Origin: Brachionus koreanus
Lineage: Eukaryota; Rotifera; Eurotatoria; Ploima; Brachionidae
Assembly (NCBI GenBank): GCA_016987375.1
Contig: PJRA01000216.1
Coordinates: 1,117,195-1,181,194, forward strand
Direction of reading: 5' to 3'
Length of the DNA: 64,000 nt
Under the pieces are notes generated by a model. The model worked only from the letters and a program-made list of their open reading frames with translations, made no database searches and was not told the origin of the DNA. Shown here one piece after another: positions 11,076-22,949 of the stretch; positions within the stretch are counted from its first letter, which is position 1; each line of letters begins with the position of its first letter. The position numbers were made by a program, and so were the translations under genes.

Positions 11076-12058
11076 TTAAGCAATTTTTTTTTGAAAAGGT
11101 GAACTTCTAAATTGAGAATGATTTAAATAGTATAGCAAATTTTCCTCTAATTTATCTAATGATCTTGTCGTAAGAACCAAAGTGTTGTGCTTAAGCATAC
11201 TGTACACATTCAAGCCATATGTGGGCATCAATGTTAGACCTTTTATTTTTGAACAGGCTGCTGTTATATTGTAAGGCATTATGTCAGTTCTAGATTATCT
11301 TGTAAATTAAATTTTATTGATATGTAGAAATTAACCAACTTACTCGTCCACAAAAAGAACTGAAGGTCCCCAAAATCTTTCATTAATTAATTGTTCCATA
11401 TACTTAAAGCAAATATTTTTTATTTAAATAATTTTTTCAAATCTATTTCATTTTTTCTAACTTGAAAATTTTCTGTCGGTATATCTAAAGAATCAACTAT
11501 GTGCAAATCATTCTTTTTGATAATTTTATGAATAGAATGATAGAAATGGAACATAAGTAATTACTTGATGAAATTTAACAGTCAATGCAGTTGTTAAACC
11601 AGCTATTCTTTGATAAATTCCTTCCATAAAAAAATATGATTTTGGGCCTCTCGGACCATGAGCTACACCACCATTCATCCATTGTGGTGCAAGTCTACTT
11701 CCATGTCTAGCTTTACCCAAACCTTTCTGCTGCCATGGTTTTTTGTTTCGCCCCGGCATCTCAGCTCTAGTTGGCACCCATCGATAATCCTTTTAGATAA
11801 ACAAATAAATACAACCAAATTTCATTATTGAAGTTTAGATTTTTTTACTATTTTTCTATATTGTTGCTGCCAATAGGTATTTTTTGCTAGTATGTCTAAT
11901 CGAGGTGGCACAGAAAATATTCTAGGATGCAAATCAACAAAGCCAACTTTTTTATCTTCTACTTGAGACAATGTTTCAACCCACGATTGAACGGGCTTTT
12001 GTAATGGACTCAATTTCCATAAATTTCTACTTGTAATAATGGGCAATGTTGATGCCAT
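11076..12058 (-). CDS. MRPL4: Mitochondrial ribosomal protein uL4m (MRPL4)
   Basis: uL4m is a component of the mitochondrial large ribosomal subunit lining the exit tunnel. Five exons: 12058-11849, 11789-11565, 11512-11462, 11402-11344, 11289-11076; all junctions keep frame, total 252 aa. Diagnostic blocks: [75 protein letters not shown] (the long L4 loop), [25 protein letters not shown] and [18 protein letters not shown]. Exons 3 and 4 are only 51 and 59 nt. Exon 1 overruns its donor into a spurious extension ending at 11825. Transcribed away from EFTUD2 from a shared 466-bp upstream region. Confidence 0.93.
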
Positions 12059-12524
12059 TTTGCTTTGTTTTTTTTTGAAATAATTCTTTTATTTTAGTTA
12101 TATTTTGTTCAAAAATTTAAAATTTTATTTTTAGATTATTTTGCATACATGTACTGCATATTAAAAAATTTTAATAAAAGCGTGTGCTTTGCATTAATAT
12201 AGTCAAGTTCTTTTTTTAAAAAAAAAATGCCCAAAGTTATCTATAAACAGAAGATTAAAAAATTTCATTTAACAAATTAATAAAATTAAAATTTTAAAAT
12301 TAAATTCTAGATTTTTAATTTAAAATTTCCAAATTTAGACAAAATTAACAGAAATTTTAATTATAAATAAATTAATTATATTGCAGTATTTCATTTAATT
12401 TTGCAAGCGACCAGCTAATGTAGGATCGAATTAAATTAATAAATTGAATAAATATAAATTGTCTAACAGATTAAAATAATATTAGTTAAAAATTAAAAAA
12501 TCAATTTAGATTCGAAATTAAGAA
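12059..12524. promoter_or_regulatory. Shared upstream region of MRPL4 (-) and EFTUD2 (+)
   Basis: A 466-bp AT-rich interval between two divergent housekeeping start codons. It must contain both promoters. No TATA box or repeated element stands out. Confidence 0.5.
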
Positions 12525-15500
12525 ATGGACGGTGATTTGTATGATGAATTTGGTAATTACATTGGACCTGAACTAGAATCAGATGAAGAAGAAGAAGAAA
12601 ATTTGTATGAATTAGGAGCAACTCACCGCGATGATGAAGAAGAGCAAGAGAGGCAAGAAGTGCACGATGAAGAAATGGAAGAAGAAGTGGCATCAAGTGC
12701 TGTAGTCCTACATGAAGAAAAAAAATACTATCCATCGGCATTAGAAATATACGGTCCGGAGGTAGAGACTATTGTGCATGAAGAAGATGCTCAACCCTTG
12801 ACTGAACCAATTATTGCGCCTGTCAAGCGATCAAGATTCTCAGTTGTCGAACAAGACATTCCTGAAACAACATATGAGCTAGAATTTTTGGCCGATTTGA
12901 TGGATACTCCTGATTTGATTCGTAATGTGGCCATTTTCGGTCATTTACACCACGGAAAGACTTCTTTTTGCGATGCTCTAATTGAACAAACTCATCCTGG
13001 TATTGGTTCCATTGAAAACAAAGATCTCCGATACACAGATACTCTTTTTACTGAAATCGAAAGAGGAGTTACCATAAAATCACAGCCTTTTACCATTTTG
13101 CTTCCAGATACTAAGGGAAAAAGCTATTTATTAAATATAATGGACACACCAGGTCACGTGAATTTTAGCGATGAAGTAACAGCTGCTTTTCGAATCAGTG
13201 ATGGATGTGTTTTGTTTGTAGATGCTGCTGATGGAGTTTTGATGAATACAGAACGTCTTGTTAAGCATGCCATTTTGGAAAAATTACCAATAACTCTTTG
13301 TATAAACAAAATAGACCGGTTAATTTTAGAATTAAAGCTTCCTCCTAGTGACGCCTATTATAAAATAAAACACATCATTGATGAAGTGAATGCTTTGATT
13401 AGCAGATACACTGATGAAGCATCTAATTCATCTTCTTGGTCGAATGGAAATTTAAGCACAGAAACAGAAGCAATTAGTGATCAAAAACCTTACAAACAAC
13501 CAATTCTATCTCCATTGCTTGGTAATGTTTGCTTTTCAAGTTCTTATTACCGATTTTGTTTTACACTTAAATCATTTGCAAAAATTTACGCTCTAAAATA
13601 TGGAATTAATTTTGATATATCTCAATTTGCGCTTAAACTCTGGGGCGATTCATATTTTAATCAAAAAACGAGAAAATTTTCCAAAAAACCAGTATCAGCA
13701 ACTTCACAGCGTGCTTTTATCGAATTCATTCTTGATCCTTTGTACAAAATTATTTCTCAAACAGTTGGCGATGTAGATACTACATTAGAAGAAACATTAG
13801 ATGAACTGGGAATTAAATTGACAAAATCTGAGCTAAAGCTTAACATAAGACCTCTATTGAGGTTAGTATGTGCTAGATTTTTTGGCGAATTCAGCGGCTT
13901 TACAGACATGCTTGCCGAACATGTTCCATCTCCTGTTGCTAATGCTTTCAACAAGGTTCAACATTGCTATTCAGGCTCATTGGAATTAAGTAAAAGTGAT
14001 GAAGATGATGAAAGTCAAGACGAAGAAACGCAAAATCATGAAAATTTTATTACATCTATGCTAACATGTGATCCAGACGGACCTTTAGTAATTCATACAG
14101 TAAAAAATTATTCTACAACTGATGCAACAACATTCCATGTATATGGCCGTGTTTTTAGTGGCACTCTAAACGCAAATCAGCAGATTAAAATTCTAGGTGA
14201 AAACTATAGCTTACAGGACGAAGAAGACTCAAGATATTGCCAAGTTGGTCGTATATGGATTTACAATGCAAGATACAGAGTGGAAGTTAATAGGATACCA
14301 GCTGGCAATTGGGTTCTAATAGAAGGTATTGAACAATCAATCTTCAAGACTGCGACAATTATTGAGCCAAAGGGCTGTGAAAAGGCTCAAATATTTAGAC
14401 CGTTGAAGTTTAATACATCTTCTGTGATTAAAATAGCAGTTGAGCCTGTGAACCCTTCTGAGCTTCCTAAAATGTTGGATGGTTTGCGCAAAGTTAATAA
14501 AAGTTATCCATTACTTAACACAAGAGTGGAAGAATCTGGCGAACATGTTATTCTAGGTACAGGAGAGTTGTATTTAGACTGTGTAATGCATGACTTGAGA
14601 CGAATGTACTCCGAAATAGAGATTAAAGTTGCTGATCCAGTTGTTTCTTTTTGCGAGACTGTGGTCGAAACTTCTTCAATTAAATGCTTTGCCGAAACTC
14701 CAAATAGAAAGTAAGAAAATTTTTCCAATTTAAATTATTTAAATTAGTTAAATAGAATTTAAAAATTAGATTTAAAAAAAAATCAGTTAAATTATGTTTT
14801 ATAATTATAAAAGTTCTAGTTGTTTAATTACTTAGTTGGTAAAAAATTAGTGTCACCATAATCATACTTCTTTTAAATTTTTCAAGTCAGTCAAGTCAGT
14901 AATTAAAGATTAAAAAAAATCTTTATCTGAGCTTACATTTTTTTTGATAAAAAGTCTTTTGACTTTACAAGACAAAGATAAAGACTTTAAAAATTACCTT
15001 TTTTTTGATTTTTGCAGAAGTTTTAAATTGTAAAAATTGTAAAAACTAGTTTTTTATCACGGTTTTAACACTCAAAGGACCGGCTTTTTTGTCAAAAAAT
15101 TTGTTTAAATGTTAAAATAGTTCCCTTAAAGTATGTAACATGAAAAAGACTAAATTTAAAAGACCATTATCAAAGATTTAAAATAAATATTAAAACATGT
15201 ATATGATTGATAGTTAATTATTCTCAGTTTTTTAAAAAAATTAAATTTTAATTTTTGAAAAAGTGTCAAAATGACACCGCCGGTCCTTTGAGTGTTAAAG
15301 AATTTTTTATTCTTAACTGTGCAAGGCTCGGTCAATTTCTTTTTCAAAAAAACATTAGATTAAAATGCAGTTTTGCAGAGCTTAGAATTCATTTGTACAA
15401 ATTTGTGCAATATTGCACTATTTACGGAACTATTTTTGTAAAATTAAAAAAAAAAGTTCAATCAATTGATATCCATTTAAAAAAATAATAAATTTCTATA

Positions 15501-17182
15501 TTTCAGAGATGGGATAAAAAACACAGATTATCAAAAAATCTTGACATAATCTCTTAAATTTTTCAAATATCATAAAACTTTGCCTACTTCTCTTAAAATT
15601 AAAATGAATTTCAAATTCATATTTCTTTTATAATTATTCCTATTCAAACTATGCAACAGTAATTTTATTAATTAAAATATCATCAATCCCGGGAATGTTC
15701 GAATGGCGTTTAGCCTTCGTTTGAACCTGCTTTTTTGAATGTAATATAGTTAAAAAGTGAATATGCTAATTTTCAGTTAAAAAAAAATATTTTAATAATG
15801 TTAAAACTAAAATATTAGATAAACTTAAATATAGCTTATTTTACATTAATAATATTTGATTTTGACTTTTATAATAGCCAAAAATAAAATTTAAGCTTTA
15901 TTAAATTTTTAATTACTAGATAATATGTCATTAAGGACTTAATTTTTATTCATCTTCTTTTAGACTTATAACTCTCATTTGCTGCAAAGTTTCAAGAAAT
16001 TAGTTTTTAAACTTTTGTTTTCAATAAGTTCTTATTTTATAATAATTCTAATTTTTTGATTTATTATGATCATATCTATCTGAGATAATTAATATTTTGA
16101 TGATTTAATTAAATAAAAGATACTTAATTTATCGTTATGAATGATGATACAATTTTAGGACAAGTTATATTTTTATAGGATTCTTAATCTTATTTAGATA
16201 TCAATCTATTTATATTATCTTTTTTAAAATCAAATAAACCAATTAATATATTTTTTTAAAAGAAATAAATTGACAATGATTGCAGAACCTTTAGAGAAAG
16301 GAATTGCCGAAGATATTGAAAATGACATAGTATCTATAAATTGGAACAAGAAAAAAATTGGAGAGTTTTTTCAGACCAAATACGATTGGGATTTATTAGC
16401 AGCTAGATCAATCTGGGCATTTGGACCCGAAACCAACGGTCCAAACATTCTAGTTGATGATACTCTTCCATCAGAAGTAAACAAAACTCTTTTGTCATCG
16501 GTCAAAGACTCAATTGTACAAGGCTTTCAATGGGGTGCAAGAGAAGGTCCGCTATGTGAAGAACGTATAATTTAAAAATTGAAAATCAATAAAATTTTAA
16601 CATCAAATAATTCTAGCAATCCGTAATACTAAATTCAAAATTTTGGATGCAACTATAGCATCTGAATTTATGCATAGAGGTGGTGGTCAAATTATACCAA
16701 CTGCTAGAAGAGTTGCATATTCTTCTTTTTTGCTGGCTACTCCAAGATTAATGGAACCTTACTATTTTACAGAAGTAATTGCACCAGCTGATTGTGTCTC
16801 TGCAGTCTACACTGTTTTAGCAAAACGAAGAGGCCATGTTACTCAAGATGGACCTATTGCTGGTTCACCTTTATATGCCCTTAAAGCATTTATTCCTGCC
16901 ATTGATTCGTTCGGTTTCGAGACCGATTTGAGAAATCACACTCAGGGTCAAGCATTCTGTTTGTCTGTATTTCATCACTGGCAAATTGTGCCTGGTGATC
17001 CGCTAGACAAAACTATTGTAATTAAACCTCTAGAGCCGCAGCCTGTCAATCATTTGGCTCGTGAATTTATGATAAAAACAAGACGAAGAAAAGGCCTCAG
17101 TGAAGATGTAACTATTAGCAAATTTTTCGATGATCCAATGCTTATAGAACTCGCCAAACAAGAAATAAAGATTCTAATTTGA
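12525..17182 (+). CDS. EFTUD2: U5 snRNP GTPase EFTUD2 (Snu114, 116 kDa)
   Basis: EFTUD2/Snu114 is the EF-2-like GTPase of the U5 snRNP that controls Brr2 and spliceosome activation. Exons 12525-14710, 16263-16564, 16617-17182; junctions keep frame; 1017 aa against 972 in human. The start [20 protein letters not shown] is the canonical N-terminus, followed by a Glu-rich acidic region. GTPase motifs: GHLHHGKT at 139-146, DTPGH from 207, NKID at 261-264. After the long intron come [67 protein letters not shown] and [11 protein letters not shown]. The acidic N-terminus is somewhat longer than usual. A TTAA-flanked MITE sits in intron 1. Confidence 0.97.
14711..16262 (+). other. EFTUD2 intron 1 (1552 bp) holding a MITE
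   Basis: Donor GTAAGA at 14711 and acceptor TTAAAAG ending at 16262 restore the codon for Lys in the NRK-NKLTM junction. Apart from the MITE at 15065-15298 the intron is AT-rich with no coding signal. A GC-richer patch at about 15688-15735 is unidentified. Confidence 0.75.
15065..15298. mobile_element. MITE copy A, TTAA-flanked, piggyBac-like
   Basis: A 226-bp element (15069-15294) between two TTAA tetranucleotides. Its ends are perfect inverted repeats of 16 bp (CACTCAAAGGACCGGC). The interior is AT-rich and has no transposase. The right end carries the subterminal palindrome GTGTCA-AAA-TGACAC at 15263-15277. A second, diverged copy is at 62453-62667. A TTAA target duplication with short terminal repeats and no coding capacity is what a non-autonomous piggyBac-superfamily element would show; the superfamily is inferred. 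Confidence 0.8.
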
Positions 17183-17367
17183 ATTTAATTCAAATAGTTA
17201 TATTCATCAAAAAAAAAAATCGAAAACATAGAAGAAAAATTTTTAAAATATTTGTAAATAAAAAAATTCAAAATCTAATTCAATTTAATTATTTTATTTA
17301 TTATTAGGCTTTGTCTCCTAATTGTTTAAAAATCTAGTTAAATTTGAATTAATGAATTTAATTTAGG

Positions 17368-18168
17368 ATGAATAGATGCCTATTAAATAGTTTCAAGAAT
17401 GCAGTTGAATTTAATGTCCAAAAAAGAATTGATTGTAAGCAAATTATAAGCCTTTATAAAACTGATTTTCACAAATCAAGTTATAGTTGCTGGTCATGTA
17501 AAAAAAATCTTAATGAATTAGAGACCAAGTCTCAATTCTGTCCTTGTGATAAAAAAGTTATTTTACCACCTAATAATAATATAAGTTATTTTGAAATTTT
17601 CAATATAAATATGGATTATAGAATAGACATGAGAGAGCTAACAAAAAATTTTCGTCAAAATATGCGAAAACTGCATCCAGATTTATTCACAATGAAATCT
17701 GATGTAATATTTTTTGTATTATTTTTTTTAATTTTTCTAAAAACAAATTTGGAAATTTGAAAGGTTGAAAAAAAATATTCAGCTGATCAATCAAGTTTGG
17801 TAAACAAAGCTTATGATGTTCTAAAAAATCCAATTAAACGCGGCGAATATTTGCTAAATTTAATTGAACCAAAATACTCCACTGAAATGATCGAATTTCA
17901 TGAGTCAGATTCGGAAAAGAAACAAATTTTGATGGAAATATTAGAGTTGAATGAAATAATTGATGAAATAAAATTACCTAAAGAAGTAGCAGAATTAGCT
18001 CAAAGACTTGAAGAGATAATGAAACCATTTGAAGATGACCTTGAGAAGGCATTCAATTCTAAAGATTATAAACAAGCTTATTCAGTCATTTCTAAAATGA
18101 AATATTTCAAGAATGTTGATGAACGTATTAAAGATTTGCAATTAAAATTTAATATAGAAAATTCTTAA
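17368..18168 (+). CDS. HSCB: Mitochondrial Fe-S co-chaperone HSCB (Jac1)
   Basis: HSCB is the J-protein that delivers ISCU-bound Fe-S clusters to the mitochondrial Hsp70. Exons 17368-17703 and 17764-18168 joined in phase 0; 246 aa against 235 in human. Order: N-terminal presequence-like region, a zinc-finger-like module with CWSC at 41-44 and FCPC at 57-60, a J domain with HPD at 103-105, then the HscB C-terminal helices (KAYDVLKNPIKRGEYLLNL, EILELNEIIDEI, ISKMKYFKNVDERIKDL). The second cysteine pair is C-x-C where animals usually have CxxC. The gene follows EFTUD2 by 185 bp on the same strand. Confidence 0.93.
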
Positions 18169-18640
18169 ATTAAATTTTTAGTTCAACTGAATTTTATTTA
18201 AATTTTAAATTGTTTTTAAATCAAATCTTTAATTGAGATATTTTTTAATTTTTTTTTCCCTAATTTTGAAAAATTTAATTATAAATTTTACAGAAAATTT
18301 TTTTAGAAAATAAAAGAATTTAAAAATTCTCTTCATAATTTATCGCTTTTTTACTTTCGACATTCAAGATAAATTAATTGAAGTTAATCCAAGGCTAATA
18401 GTTTTCAAAAGTTAAGAAATTATTATTATTATTATTATTATTATTCGACAAAAAAACTTGTATAGACCTCAGGTCAAAATTTATAAAAAAAAATAATTAA
18501 AAAATTAAATAAAATATAATAAAATAAGAAATTATTTTTCTCTTTCCTTACAAGTAATTTTTCTTCGGTAGAATATTTTTACGTGAAATAATAGATCGTA
18601 AATTAGATTTAATCAATTTTTTTACGTGAAACCTCTCTTA
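18169..18640. repeat. Intergenic A/T DNA with (ATT)n microsatellite
   Basis: 3' flank of HSCB. A pure ATT/TTA tract of about nine units lies at 18419-18445. Otherwise low-complexity A/T with no gene. Confidence 0.7.
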
Positions 18641-18864
18641 TGTGTGATTCAATTGAGATATTTTTATTAGTATTAGGTACCGTCAATAGCAGCCAAAGGA
18701 CCGCCAAAAATGGTGTTGTCAGTTTTGATGGCCTTGTACAAAAATAAAATTAAAAAAAAATTTCCAATATGAAAATTTGATAGATAGAAAAAATTGAGTA
18801 TAAGAAAAAACAATAAAATTTAGACCATCAATACGGCCAACACTAATCTTTATTGAGGTTAACC

Positions 18865-18990
18865 AATTTGATATCCATATATGGTTGATATCTGATCAGA
18901 GGCGATAACATTTAAGAACCTCAATCTTTTGTTCCTTGAACCAGTAACTTACTGAGTGAGTTGGATGTACCGATGCACCATCATAGTTGA
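18865..18990 (-). mobile_element. Tc1-type transposase remnant
   Basis: The minus strand reads DGASVHPTHSVSYWFKEQ then KIEVLKCYRL, a stop, and SDINHIW. This matches the Tc1/IS630 catalytic region, where D-N-A-S-x-H begins the second Asp block and SPD(I/L)NPIE follows the WFxEQxIxVLxWP stretch. In-frame stops and substitutions show it is dead. It is a separate element from the mariner that follows on the other strand. Confidence 0.7.
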
Positions 18991-19234
18991 GATGGGATCA
19001 TCTGATTTAAAGTGTAAGCTCAAGGAAAAAGTGGATGAGGAAAAGCAAAACAAGTACATGCAAGTAAATGAATACTTGAGCAAGCTTTAATCAGTAGTGA
19101 AAAATATTTGTGGGAAAAATTGTGTAATATTTTGAGCCTTAAAAATTTAAGTTCTTTAAAAGCTTGGGTCAGATTTTTAATTTTAATATCCTTGTACCTA
19201 AAGTCATATTATATTCTAGAAAAAACAGAATTAT

Positions 19235-20060
19235 ATGCTCTTCCTAGTGATATGTTTTTTTTGCTCTAAGAAATTTTATAATGAAAAATTTAAATTTAAA
19301 TTTTGGTACTGTTACGTCATTATTGGAAAAAGATCTGTCAGCAACAGCAGTTACTTGTCAAATTTTTCTAATGGTGAAAAGGTGTTTAAAGCTAGAAGAG
19401 TACAGGATTGTTTAAAAAAATTTAAAAAAGGTGACCAGCCATTCTCGTTCAGAATGGTCTGCTAATGGCTATTGAGAGCAAACCAAAGCTTACCAGTCAC
19501 CAATTATCAAACGACTGTGATATAGCGACATCTTTGTCGATATCACTGGATTAGTTAACTAACTTAAACCCTGAGCGTTTAAGTTAGAATGGAGTATAAA
19601 TAGCTGCTCCTAATATATTTTTGAACTTATGAAAACATAAATAAATGGTTGGGTCGATTTCAACCAGTCAGTCAGTCGTGAAAAGAAGACGCTTTGATTG
19701 TGTGCTAATTGGAAGTGATACACTTTGGACTGGTTCCTGAAAGTCTTGCACAACTATATTTGAGTAATTAGAACGAATGTATGCTTCTTTGGTCAACTAA
19801 AAGCTAGGTTTGTTTTTTTCAAGATAACGCTCAAACAAAAAGAAGAACAATGGCAAAAGCAGAACAGCTGTGAAAAATCGGACTTTTAGCATGTAGCCCT
19901 GATCTTTCTCATTGTTATTATCATTTTTTTCGTTCAATGACTCATTTTCTTAGAGGACGGGATTTTACTAACCAAGAAAATTTGAAAAAGGATCTCGTGA
20001 GTTTTTTGTCTCCAAAAGCCGTAAATGGTAAAATAAAGGAATCGAAAAAAAATACTTAAA
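19235..20060 (+). mobile_element. Degenerate mariner transposon, nearly full span
   Basis: Pieces of a mariner transposase occur in the right order on the plus strand. KARRVQDCLKKFKKGD (about 19390-19437) matches the N-terminal helix-turn-helix block TVQxWFxxFKxGD. LLMAIESKPKLTSHQL (from about 19462) matches the LxxLIExNPxxTxxEL block. NKWLGRFQPVSQS (about 19643) precedes VIHFGLVPES (about 19720), like GVIHxELLPPG. FFQDNA (about 19818) is the second catalytic Asp block, and CSPDLSHCYYHFFRSMTHFL (from about 19892) with LRGRDFTNQENLKKDLVSFL is the C-terminal third-Asp block. Stops and frameshifts interrupt it. It ends about 50 bp from the WDR55 stop codon. Terminal repeats were not identified. 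Confidence 0.85.
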
Positions 20061-20112
20061 ATTGGAAAAAAAATAAAAAAAATTGATTTATGTTATTTTT
20101 ATTTATTTTGGC

Positions 20113-21592
20113 TCAATCGGATTCATCACTGCTGGAATATTCCGAGTCATCAGACTCATCATCGCTGCTATTGTTAATTTCGTCTTCATCTTCTTCATTA
20201 TCTTCAACTAAATCGGAAAAAAAATTTTCCGATTTTCCTTTAGCAGTTAATTTTTTATTTTTTAAAGATTTGTTTTTTGACTTTGACTGGGCGTCTATAT
20301 TTTTATTTTTAAGACTTTCCACATTCCAAAATTTTATCTTGTGGTCATGACAAACACTAGCACATACATTTTTATCGCTGGACAAGTTTAATTTATGAAT
20401 CGGAAATCCTTCATGATTACCAACAACACCAACGAAACGATTAGGTAAAATATGACAAGCTCTTACAAATTTTTCACTCGGTTATTTATTTAATTTCTAA
20501 TATACTTATTTAAAAAAAAACCTACCTTATATTCCCATCAAAACATCCAGTCAACACAATATTATCTGATAATGTGGCCATGCAATCAATGGATGATGGA
20601 TGACCTGGAAACCTGTCAGATATATTGCCCCATTCGCCATAATTGAATATGTCTATTACTCCTTCACCAGTGCCACAAACAACTTTTCGGTCACCCTTTA
20701 AAATCATTAATTAAAACATTAAAACATTTTAAAAAAAAATGAAACCTTCATTATTCCTACACATAAAAGTTCTGAGTCCATAAGTTCTGACTGTAGCTCT
20801 AGCTTTTTCTTTCTTATATGAAAAGCATTAAGTGTACCCTCACCACTTGATTTAAAATTTAGAAAAATTAAAATATTATTTTTTTAAATTACCAAGTAGC
20901 TAGAAGAATTTTTTTATCATTGCTCACGGCAAGATCACTAATGTAATCTGAACAATCAGATTTAGATTCCATGCACGCATTTTTTTTTCTATAATCCCAG
21001 ATCTAAATTCAAAAAAGAAAAAACTGAAAATTTTAAAAGTAATAAAACTCACTTTAACCCCTCCGTCGTCATCAGCAGATGCAATAAGCCAATTATCGAT
21101 TGTTACCAAACAATTTATTGGAGATCTTTTAGAAATTAAATTAAAGAATTATTTTAGATTTTATTTAGAACATGATTGAATACTCGTGTGCATCTTCTAA
21201 TGTTAAAATATTTGATTCTTGTTTAATATCTGTCAATTTTATTGATTTGTCTTTTGAAGCGGTAAATACAATATTTGAGTTATTTGCTGGAAAAGAAATT
21301 TTTCTAATGCTTTTTTTATGAATTTTTTGAGCGCTGATCAATCTTTTTTTAGCCTTGGACACATCATATCTTTTTAATATAAAAATTTAAATTTCATTTT
21401 GAGTAAAATCTTTATCTACATTTTTAATTTTCCATTTATTAGAGCAACATTAAGGACATTGTTTTCGGATGGATGGAATAGAATATCCAAGATTTCAATC
21501 TTTGATTTTAGTTCATTATAAACTTGTACTTTTTCCTCTAAATTTTCCGAATTATCTTCCTCGGTAGAAATTTTTTCAGATTTTGAATTCAT
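20113..21592 (-). CDS. WDR55: WD-repeat protein WDR55
   Basis: WDR55 is a nucleolar WD40 protein needed for rRNA processing. Seven exons: 21592-21420, 21369-21184, 21125-21053, 21002-20893, 20845-20746, 20695-20526, 20461-20113; all phases agree, 386 aa against 383 in human. Blocks matching WDR55: LDILFHPSENNVLNVALING, VFTASKDKSIKLTDI, SPINCLVTIDNWLIAS, VCGTGEGVIDIFNYGEWG, SDRFPGHPSSIDCMATLSDN, LTGCFDGNIRACHILPNRFV, HDHKIKFWNVESLK. It ends in a Lys-rich segment and an acidic Ser/Asp/Glu tail typical of nucleolar proteins. I chose ATG 21592 because the upstream in-frame extension to 21670 is Lys/Phe-rich and unlike the family. The plus-strand ORF over the acidic tail is a mirror. Confidence 0.92.
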
Positions 21593-22361
21593 TTTATTGA
21601 AGATAAATTTAAATTGGAAAATAAATTTATGATTTTTTTTTTTTATTATTCGACATGAGTTTTCAAACATTTGAATTTTTTTTTAAAGTTGGCAAAATTT
21701 ATTGTCTTAACTCAAGTGTAGAATTATATTCCCTTAAAAAGGTATAATAAGATACAACAGAAAGTTCTGCTGATTATTAATAAAGCTATCAAATTTGGTA
21801 ATGCAGACAAATCAAATATTTTTTTCTGAAAATTAATTGAAATTTTTTTAAGAATTTAAAACAAGATGCTTAGTTTTTAAAATCAATTTTGTAAAATTTT
21901 CAATTTTTTAATAAAAGGTCTAAAAAAACCATCCGGCTTTCTATTGTTAATAAATTTAATTAGAAACTATCTTCGTAAAACCATGCTAAATCATCAAAAA
22001 ATCAAAATATGTGGAGAAGATATACTTACAGTTTAAGAAGTTTGTTATTGGTTTTTATAATTTATCAAGTTCTTAATTTTTCAAAACTTGTAAGTATGTT
22101 TAATTTATCAATCAAAGTTAACTTTTCTCTGTCAAAAAAATCTTCTATTTTGCAATTTCTGTAAAAGCCAAAATTTTTAAGACTTCTTTTCTCCCTTATT
22201 TTGATTATTGCTCTTCTTTTAAAAATTTTAATTTTTATTATGACTCGGTTTAAAAATCTGAAACTTTGATTAAACAAATATTAACCATAAAAAAAACAAA
22301 AAAAATGTAAAGACCCGTAAAACTTGAGACCATATCCATGGCTATTTTATAACGGTTATTT

Positions 22362-22430
22362 TAGCTGTCCAAAATTGTGCTGCCAGAATTTATGGTCTAG
22401 AAACTAGCCGCAAGAACTTGTCTTGTTTAA
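22362..22430 (+). mobile_element. Small LINE reverse-transcriptase scrap
   Basis: A GC-richer patch reads LAVQNCAARIYGLETSRKNL on the plus strand, resembling the VQNRAARLIxG block near the C-terminus of LINE ORF2. Too short for clade assignment. Confidence 0.4.
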
Positions 22431-22949
22431 AATAAAAATTTATAATTTTTCTAATTTTTTATATTCCAAAATTTTAATCATCCTAATTGAGTTCCTTGCT
22501 GTTAAATTTTTTCAAATAACTAAGTAATTTAAAAAAAAATCTTCAATCATATTCTTTTTATATTTTAATTAATTTTTAAAATTTTAAATTTTAATATCTA
22601 TATTTTATAATGAATTTAGGAGCACTAGCCTGTTGATGAACCGACAAAGCTATGCACAATCATTCGATAATTGATAGTCCTTTTTTTGGATCTTGTGATT
22701 TATAATTTTTTTAATGTAAAATTTTTCTCAGCTTAACAAATATTTTACACGCAGTCAATGTCACTTAATGATTGTTCAAAATTAGTTTGATCTGGCTTAA
22801 AAAATTTTTATACTTTGTTTCAATCTAAATTTAAAAATTTATAACTTTGATTTTGTTGAAAAATCTATCCAAACTATAAATTTGATAAAAATCTTTAAAA
22901 TTTTTATTCTAATAGTACTAAAAAATTTAAGAGTTGTATTGGATACCAC

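Noticed and set aside
18660..18730. Third MITE copy suggested by AAAGGACCG and GGTGTTGTCA
   Set aside because: No TTAA, no matching opposite end and poor order of the words.
19310..19690. Solo LTR (TGTTACG start, TATAAATAG and AATAAA inside)
   Set aside because: Translation shows mariner transposase blocks before, inside and after this stretch in the right order, so the TATA and AATAAA words are chance in A/T-rich DNA.
20090..20350. Plus-strand Ser-rich ORF
   Set aside because: It is the mirror of the acidic C-terminal tail of WDR55 on the other strand.
22065..22277. 70-aa Lys/Arg-rich minus ORF
   Set aside because: Composition fits random A/T DNA; no neighbours, splice structure or motif support it.
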